Shown here one piece after another: positions 1 through 2,794 of a DNA stretch of 5,014 bases (position 1 is its first letter; every line of letters begins with the position of its first letter). Below the pieces are notes generated by a model that saw nothing but the letters and a program-made list of their open reading frames with translations, did not search any database and had not been told where the DNA came from. Both the position numbers and the translations under genes were made by a program. This DNA comes from Salaquimonas sp. (GTDB lineage: Bacteria > Pseudomonadota > Alphaproteobacteria > Rhizobiales > Rhizobiaceae). The stretch covers positions 1 through 5,014 of the forward strand of contig JAHEHW010000176.1 in assembly GCA_024639745.1 (NCBI GenBank), given 5' to 3'.

Positions 1-126
1 GGTGTCGCCAATGCCTTTGAAATCTCGATTGACATGATGGCGCAGTTTGCAAGTCAGGCAAATGATCTCGGTATCGAACTCACGCCCGTCTCAGCCATCG
101 TGACGGATCCGGAAAGAGACCGTTGA
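1..126 (+). CDS. Divergent polysaccharide deacetylase family protein, C-terminal fragment
   Basis: The frame is open from the first base and ends with TGA at 124-126, giving 41 residues that end IELTPVSAIVTDPERDR. The tail, with an IELTPVSA-type final strand, resembles the end of the divergent polysaccharide deacetylases (YibQ-like, NodB-fold relatives). In Rhizobiales these are commonly encoded just upstream of rppH, after a carboxyl-terminal protease. Family members are thought to act on envelope polysaccharide or peptidoglycan in the periplasm, but none of the catalytic part lies inside the window. The stop codon overlaps the rppH start (TGATG), so the two genes are almost certainly co-transcribed and translationally coupled. 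The assignment rests on a short tail plus gene order, so it is moderately sure; the reading frame itself is well supported by the overlap. Confidence 0.62.
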   Translation, partial: GVANAFEISIDMMAQFASQANDLGIELTPVSAIVTDPERDR

Positions 127-668
127 TGGCACGGAAAAAGCAGAGTCTCCCATATCGGTCTTGTGTCGGCATCATGGTGCTGAACCGTCAGGGGAAAGCC
201 TGGGCAGGACACCGCATCGCCGACCGAAGTGTCAACGATCCGAATGCTGGCGAAGACCGCGACTTGCGCTGGCAGATGCCTCAGGGTGGAATTGACAAGG
301 GTGAAGAGCCGTTTGAAGCGGCAATGCGCGAACTCTGGGAGGAGACAGGGATGCAATCCATGCGCCTGTTGGCCCGGGCTCCCCATGTGATCCGATATGA
401 TTTGCCGGAAGAGCTCGTCGGGACGGCTCTCAAGGGAAAATACTGTGGCCAGGAGCTCCATTGGTTCGCCGTTCTGTTTGAAGGCGAAGAGAGTGAAATC
501 AACATCTCCAATCCCCCGGACGGGGCTCCGATCGAATTTGATCGCTGGAAATGGGTCGACCCGGAGCACTTGCCGGAGATGATCATTCCCTTCAAGCGTC
601 AGATGTATCGCGAAGTGGTAGATTGTTTTCGTGACGTCGCCCTTAAACTGAGCGAGAAGAACGGATGA
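126..668 (+). CDS. rppH: RNA pyrophosphohydrolase RppH (Nudix hydrolase)
   Basis: The 180-residue product is a Nudix hydrolase of the RppH/YgdP/IalA type. RppH removes pyrophosphate from the triphosphorylated 5' end of transcripts, which exposes mRNAs to RNase E-type decay; the same fold also cleaves diadenosine polyphosphates. The Nudix box (G-x5-E-x7-REU-xEE-x-GU) spans residues 54-76 and ends RELWEETGM, with metal-binding glutamates E72 and E73. The WQMPQGGID segment just before it is the RppH signature, and a conserved FKRQMYREV-like segment lies near the C-terminus. I chose the ATG at 126 over an in-frame TTG at 123 because it overlaps the upstream stop as TGATG and has a GGAAAGAG ribosome-binding site at 111-118. 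Length is normal for the family (about 160-180 aa). The call is secure. In Bartonella the orthologue is known as IalA, associated with invasion. Confidence 0.95.
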   Translation: MARKKQSLPYRSCVGIMVLNRQGKAWAGHRIADRSVNDPNAGEDRDLRWQMPQGGIDKGEEPFEAAMRELWEETGMQSMRLLARAPHVIRYDLPEELVGTALKGKYCGQELHWFAVLFEGEESEINISNPPDGAPIEFDRWKWVDPEHLPEMIIPFKRQMYREVVDCFRDVALKLSEKNG

Positions 669-676
669 ATTAGCGG

Positions 677-705
677 TTCAAGCAAGGGGTCTGTACTGAT
701 ATAAC
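677..705 (+). promoter_or_regulatory. Candidate sigma-70 promoter for the GNAT gene
   Basis: TTCAAG (677-682) and TATAAC (700-705) are separated by exactly 17 bases in the 68-bp gap between rppH and the acetyltransferase gene. The -10 matches TATAAT at 5 of 6 positions; the -35 is weak. The predicted start would fall near 712, giving a short leader. This suggests the acetyltransferase need not depend on read-through from rppH, but it is only a pattern match. Confidence 0.35.
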
Positions 706-736
706 TGCGGAACAATTTATCGGATACCGCCATACT

Positions 737-1228
737 ATGCAGTGCAAAGAACTGATTATCAGGCCCGCTACGGAACACGATACTGCCGTTGTGAGAGAGA
801 TCGAGACACGGGCATTCGGCCGCAACGAAGAGGCCGATCTCGTGGACTCTCTGGTCATTGCAACCGTTCCGACGATTTCCTTGCTTGCTGAATGTGATGG
901 GGCGCCGATTGGTCATATCCTGTTGACCGAGATAAAGGCGCCATTGCGTTCGCTTGCCCTCGCGCCACTTGCCGTCGTGCCAGAATATCGCGAGATGTTG
1001 GTCGGCACGCAGCTGGTCCGCGCGGGAATTGCGGCTTCCTCAGCAGCAGGCTTTGAAGCTATCTTCGTGCTTGGTGATCCGCTTTACTATGAGCGCTTCG
1101 GCTTTTCGGTGAAAAAGGCTGCGCCCTTCAAATGCAAATGGACCGGTCCGCATTTCATGGTAATGGAACTGACGGTCGGGGCATTGGCCGGCAAGAAGGG
1201 CAAGCTCGAATACCCGGACTCTTTTTAG
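737..1228 (+). CDS. GNAT family N-acetyltransferase (YhbS-like)
   Basis: The 163-residue protein is a single-domain GCN5-related N-acetyltransferase, which transfers acetyl from acetyl-CoA to an amine; the substrate is unknown. It opens with the strand IIRPATEHD, carries the central LALAPLAVVPEY strand (residues 73-84), the acetyl-CoA loop region (85-90) and the YhbS hallmark VLGDPLYYERFGF at 111-123. The C-terminal LEYPDSF is also typical of YhbS proteins. The usual pyrophosphate-binding motif Q/R-x-x-G-x-G/A reads REMLVG, so the first glycine is replaced by Leu88. The start ATG at 737 has only a weak ribosome-binding site (GGATA around 722), but no better in-frame start exists close to the conserved first strand. 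It is convergent with the hydrolase gene, with 30 bp between them. Family assignment is firm; the specific function is not. Confidence 0.88.
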   Translation: MQCKELIIRPATEHDTAVVREIETRAFGRNEEADLVDSLVIATVPTISLLAECDGAPIGHILLTEIKAPLRSLALAPLAVVPEYREMLVGTQLVRAGIAASSAAGFEAIFVLGDPLYYERFGFSVKKAAPFKCKWTGPHFMVMELTVGALAGKKGKLEYPDSF

Positions 1229-1233
1229 GCTGA

Positions 1234-1257
1234 AGAAGGTTCGCGCCGCGCGCTTCT
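1234..1257. terminator. Imperfect hairpin between convergent genes, possible bidirectional terminator
   Basis: AGAAG (1234-1238) pairs with CTTCT (1253-1257), and CGCG (1242-1245) with CGCG (1249-1252), leaving a 3-base bulge and a 3-base loop. It fills the 30-bp gap between two convergent stop codons, where a shared terminator is expected. Neither side has a clear U-tract, so termination is uncertain. Confidence 0.3.
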
Positions 1258-1258
1258 G

Positions 1259-1966
1259 TTACTGGACGGATGCGGTTGCCATCATATCGATGGTTTCGAT
1301 CGGCCGGCCCGCAATCAATAGCGGTATTTCTGTAAGCTGGCGCACGATGCGGCGGTGAACTTCGGAATTGTCACCCAGGCCGATATGCGTGGAGGCAAAG
1401 GTGAATTCGGTGCGCAGGGTGGTATTGTTTCCTTTGGCAAGGCGCACCTTCTGACCAATACACCCGACATACCGACAGACGAAATTATCTACCCTATGAA
1501 CGTTAGCCGGGACCGGGGCCAGCATTGGACCGTCCAGCACGCCGAGATAATTTACCGGGATTCCGTCCTGAGCCAGCTGGGATGCCAGCGAGGTGACGAT
1601 ATTTCCACCGTAACTGATGCCGATGAGATTGATCTTTAAGCCAGGGTTTGCCCGGTATTCGCGGCGGATATCCGAAAGCACGGCCGGTTGAACGACGATG
1701 CTGCCCTCGACCGGCGTGGCGTAACTGTAGAGTTTGGCATGACCCAGCTTTTGCTTGAGGTTGTTGAAACCGTAACCGACAAAAGGCATAACGCTGGCAA
1801 GGCCGTTTACGAGATATGTGCGATGTTCGCCGCCGCTTGCGGTGAATTCCTGCGCGTGCGCCGCCGCGACGATGAAACCCTTGGTTCCGCTCGTCGGCCA
1901 TGTTCCCGCCAGCATCAGAATAAACACCGTGACAATCGCTAAGAAGCGGCTCTTTCTCGTTTTCAT
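1259..1966 (-). CDS. Secreted alpha/beta-hydrolase-like (thioesterase/esterase-like) protein
   Basis: The 235-residue product starts with a signal peptide: basic MKTRKSR, a hydrophobic run about residues 8-20, and a probable cleavage site after AHA (residues 36-38), so it should be exported. The mature part has the nucleophile-elbow motif GISYGG with Ser118, a plausible acid Asp145 in VLDGP, and a late His194 in STHIGLGDN: the order and spacing of an alpha/beta-hydrolase Ser-Asp-His triad. CRYVGC (164-169) holds two cysteines four residues apart that could form a disulfide after export. An ester or thioester substrate is likely but cannot be named. I chose the ATG at 1966 over an in-frame TTG at 1990 because a purine-rich GGGACGGG (1977-1970 on the minus strand) precedes the ATG, while nothing useful precedes the TTG. 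It is convergent with the acetyltransferase gene and appears monocistronic. Confidence 0.68.
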   Translation of the reverse strand: MKTRKSRFLAIVTVFILMLAGTWPTSGTKGFIVAAAHAQEFTASGGEHRTYLVNGLASVMPFVGYGFNNLKQKLGHAKLYSYATPVEGSIVVQPAVLSDIRREYRANPGLKINLIGISYGGNIVTSLASQLAQDGIPVNYLGVLDGPMLAPVPANVHRVDNFVCRYVGCIGQKVRLAKGNNTTLRTEFTFASTHIGLGDNSEVHRRIVRQLTEIPLLIAGRPIETIDMMATASVQ

Positions 1967-2015
1967 GATCCCGTCCCGATCTTGTTTCAACGTGCTTAAG
2001 AAACCGGGAATTGGT

Positions 2016-2043
2016 TAATATGAGCCTCAGCGAGATGGTTAAG
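2016..2043 (-). promoter_or_regulatory. Candidate promoter for the secreted hydrolase gene
   Basis: On the minus strand CTTAAC (2043-2038) is followed after 16 bases by ATATTA (2021-2016), about 50 bp upstream of the ATG at 1966. It resembles the alphaproteobacterial housekeeping pattern CTTGAC / CTATAT only loosely. No operator-like repeat overlaps it. Confidence 0.25.
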
Positions 2044-2068
2044 TTTAAGTAAATGTCCGTGCGCAATG

Positions 2069-2084
2069 CGGGACTTAAATCCCG
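2069..2084. repeat. Short inverted repeat upstream of the small-ORF promoter
   Basis: CGGGA (2069-2073) and TCCCG (2080-2084) form a perfect 5-bp inverted repeat around CTTAAA, ending 3 bases before the proposed -35. A second one, CGGCC (2083-2087) and GGCCG (2097-2101), brackets the -35 hexamer itself. Either could be an operator half-site pair or chance; the arms are short. Confidence 0.3.
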
Positions 2085-2087
2085 GCC

Positions 2088-2116
2088 CTTGAAATTGGCC
2101 GCGACTCGCGCCACTT
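2088..2116 (+). promoter_or_regulatory. Candidate RpoH-type (heat-shock) promoter for the small ORF
   Basis: CTTGAA (2088-2093) is followed after 17 bases by CCACTT (2111-2116). Rhizobial RpoH promoters have a CTTGAA-type -35 and a CCATAT-like -10, so the -35 is perfect and the -10 is partial. A start around 2122-2125 would give a leader of about 30 nt before the GTG at 2153. A housekeeping reading (TTGAAA with a poor -10) is also possible. The sigma-factor assignment is inference. Confidence 0.4.
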
Positions 2117-2136
2117 TGGTTAAGGTTTCAACAAAC

Positions 2137-2153
2137 GAAAGGAGGTGATCCAG
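2137..2153 (+). promoter_or_regulatory. Maximal-length Shine-Dalgarno matching the 16S rRNA 3' tail
   Basis: GAAAGGAGGTGATCCAG is the exact reverse complement of the conserved bacterial 16S 3' end CTGGATCACCTCCTTTC. The GGAGG core (2141-2145) lies 7 bases before the GTG at 2153, which is optimal. Most genes match only 4-7 bases of this tail. The match decides the start of the small ORF and argues that the transcript binds ribosomes strongly. Confidence 0.75.
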
Positions 2154-2245
2154 TGTCGAGTGAATTTGGATTTCCGCGCGGATCATTGCGGATTGGAAAG
2201 ACTTTGGAGCAGCCTTCGGAGTTCGACCGCTTCGCCCGAGCATAA
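2153..2245 (+). CDS. Putative 30-residue small protein, unrecognised
   Basis: A GTG start directly after the extended Shine-Dalgarno opens 30 codons ending with TAA at 2243-2245. The product begins MSSEFGFPRGSLRIGK and ends EFDRFARA. It has no membrane segment, signal peptide or cysteine; it is mixed-charge with several Arg, Glu and Phe. I recognise no family. Support is contextual: an ideal ribosome-binding site, a promoter candidate 37 bp upstream and an intrinsic terminator 72 bp downstream, together a self-contained transcript of roughly 220 nt. The coding sequence is too short for composition to be informative. Alternatives are a leader-type peptide, a ribosome-sequestering RNA in which the peptide is incidental, or an sRNA with a fortuitous frame. 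It is divergent from the secreted hydrolase gene and may share a regulatory interval with it. Confidence 0.45.
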   Translation: MSSEFGFPRGSLRIGKTLEQPSEFDRFARA

Positions 2246-2303
2246 CCGCGTTTTCTGACACAGGCAGTTTTCTGTCGCGGGAATGGTCAGAAGGTTCGCG
2301 CGG
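2246..2303 (+). other. Structured 3' segment of the small transcript
   Basis: Right after the small ORF stop, CCGCG (2246-2250) can pair with CGCGG (2299-2303) and TTCTGAC (2253-2259) with GTCAGAA (2286-2292), a nested long-range structure. Inside it ACAG (2260-2263) pairs with CTGT (2272-2275). CCGCG could instead pair with CGCGG at 2276-2280, which is incompatible with the 7-bp stem, so two alternative folds are possible. The pairings were found by eye, without energies. Confidence 0.35.
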
Positions 2304-2316
2304 ACGATAATCACGG

Positions 2317-2345
2317 GGCCGTTCGCTTTTGCGAGCGGCCTTTTT
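2317..2345 (+). terminator. Strong intrinsic terminator of the small-ORF transcript
   Basis: GGCCGTTCGC (2317-2326) pairs with GCGAGCGGCC (2331-2340) over 10 bp with one G-U wobble, around a TTTT loop, followed at once by TTTTTATTTA. The T-tract lies only on the right, so it terminates rightward transcription and marks the end of a transcript arriving from the 2153-2245 region. No larger gene on this strand could be its client. Confidence 0.88.
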
Positions 2346-2400
2346 ATTTAGGCAGACTGGTAGAGTGACCTGTCTCGGAACAAATGAAGCCAAAGATACA

Positions 2401-2432
2401 ATACCCGCCAGGGGAGGAATCCTGGCGGGTAT
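2401..2432 (-). repeat. Hairpin 3 of the array (12-bp stem, CCTCC loop)
   Basis: ATACCCGCCAGG and CCTGGCGGGTAT form a perfect 12-bp inverted repeat around an 8-base loop that reads ATTCCTCC on the minus strand; with the adjoining stem bases this gives CCTCCCC. It is the longest and most GC-rich of the three, and last in the proposed direction of transcription, followed by a weak T-rich stretch. A terminator role is possible. Confidence 0.8.
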
Positions 2433-2440
2433 CAGTAAGG

Positions 2441-2468
2441 ATGCCACTTAAGGAGGAGGTAGTGGCAT
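2441..2468 (-). repeat. Hairpin 2 of the array (8-bp stem, CCTCCTCCT loop)
   Basis: ATGCCACT (2441-2448) and AGTGGCAT (2461-2468) pair perfectly around a 12-base loop, which on the minus strand is ACCTCCTCCTTA. The loop core differs from that of hairpin 1 by only its last base, although the stems share no sequence. Confidence 0.78.
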
Positions 2469-2472
2469 GGTC

Positions 2473-2499
2473 GGAACCCAGGGAGGAGGATAGGGTTCC
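2473..2499 (-). repeat. Hairpin 1 of the array (7-bp stem, exact CCTCCTCCC loop)
   Basis: GGAACCC (2473-2479) and GGGTTCC (2493-2499) pair perfectly around a 13-base loop. On the minus strand the loop contains CCTCCTCCC exactly (complement of 2481-2489), the motif that names the CcsR RNAs. It lies 4 bases from hairpin 2. Confidence 0.78.
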
Positions 2500-2503
2500 T
2501 AAC

Positions 2504-2537
2504 AAACCTTTAACATGAAGATGTTAATTTAAGGTTT
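2504..2537. repeat. AT-rich inverted repeat next to the hairpin array
   Basis: AAACCTTTAACAT (2504-2516) can pair with ATGTTA (2521-2526) plus AAGGTTT (2531-2537): 13 bp interrupted by a 4-base bulge (ATTT), with a GAAG loop. It lies immediately upstream of the anti-Shine-Dalgarno hairpins on the minus strand and lacks their loop motif. It could be the 5' stem of the RNA, an operator, or a rightward terminator-like element (a short T run follows at 2545-2550). Confidence 0.6.
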
Positions 2538-2794
2538 ATGATGTCTTTTTCGATTGTGGAAAATAGAGAAGAGTTCAAATTGAATAACCATGCCATTCGA
2601 CCGGAAAATTCGCTCATGTCGATTTCCAGAATGGCTAAACAATTGAATTTATGAAGATTAGCTTTTCGGCTTGGCTAACGAATTCTAAACGCCTTGGCGC
2701 CCTGAAGTTTCCATTGCGGAATAGCTTTTGTCTGCGCTCACACTGGATTTGTCCGGAATCGGTACAGGGGAACCATGCGAACCCGGATGAGGCT
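2538..2794. other. AT-rich intergenic stretch without a recognised gene
   Basis: Between the inverted repeat and the stop codon of the DUF4175 gene I find no gene of recognisable family. A 35-codon minus-strand frame beginning MSEFSGRMAW (2615 to 2508) has no good ribosome-binding site and is not DUF1127-like. Downstream of the DUF4175 stop there is no convincing intrinsic terminator, only a 5-bp TCCGG/CCGGA pairing with a long loop. Confidence 0.5.
2553..2579 (-). promoter_or_regulatory. Weak candidate promoter for the minus-strand small RNA
   Basis: On the minus strand TTTGAA (2579-2574) is followed after 15 bases by CACAAT (2558-2553), loosely like a heat-shock-sigma promoter. It would start transcription about 40-50 nt before the first CCTCC hairpin. 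Both hexamers are imperfect, and I rate this only as the best available guess. Confidence 0.2.

Larger units (their letters stand above)
2396..2505 (-). ncRNA. Candidate cuckoo/CcsR-like small RNA: three tandem anti-Shine-Dalgarno hairpins
   Basis: Read on the minus strand, three perfect stem-loops follow one another with 4- and 8-nt spacers. The stems have unrelated sequences (7, 8 and 12 bp), yet the loops carry CCTCCTCCC, CCTCCTCCT and CCTCCCC. Conserved loops on divergent stems point to a structural RNA. The alphaproteobacterial cuckoo RNAs (CcsR1-4 in Rhodobacter, with relatives in Rhizobiales) are defined by CCUCCUCCC loops in tandem copies, are stress-induced, and often lie next to a DUF1127 gene. 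The loops are complementary to Shine-Dalgarno sequences and could pair with mRNAs or bind a protein. The last stem (12 bp, GC-rich) is followed by TGTATCTTT and may serve as the terminator. Strand and RNA ends are inferred. I see no DUF1127 gene in the intergenic region upstream. On the + strand the loops would read GGAGG. Confidence 0.55.

Noticed and set aside
2137..2153. Fragment of a 16S rRNA gene end on the minus strand
   Set aside because: The match is limited to 17 bases with no rRNA sequence around it, and it sits at the exact distance before a start codon expected of a Shine-Dalgarno.
1503..2447. A 314-codon minus-strand open frame running through the intergenic region and over the hydrolase gene
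   Set aside because: It passes through the array hairpin at 2441, the terminator at 2317-2345 and the small ORF, then overlaps the hydrolase in another frame. Its product is Arg/Pro-rich with no domain, and the hydrolase frame has a signal peptide and catalytic motifs.
2466..2492. Eight-codon + strand frame (MVGTQGGG) after AAGGAGGAGG
   Set aside because: The apparent ribosome-binding site is the hairpin loop and the frame lies within hairpin stems; it is too short and explained by the array.
2401..2499. Reading the hairpins on the + strand as GGA-loop decoys for a CsrA/RsmA-type protein
   Set aside because: The loops would show GGAGG, not the A-N-GGA context typical of CsrB-like RNAs. CsrA is generally absent from Rhizobiales, and the minus-strand loops match a known alphaproteobacterial RNA motif exactly. 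It is kept only as a minor alternative.
2511..2526. Possible CtrA site (TTAA-N7-TTAA)
   Set aside because: The TTAA copies here and elsewhere in 1990-2540 are not spaced by 7 bases, so the cell-cycle regulator site is not supported.
2508..2615. 35-codon minus-strand frame beginning MSEFSGRMAW as a possible DUF1127 gene beside the cuckoo-like array
   Set aside because: It lacks the Arg-rich DUF1127 core, has no good Shine-Dalgarno and ends inside the AT-rich inverted repeat.
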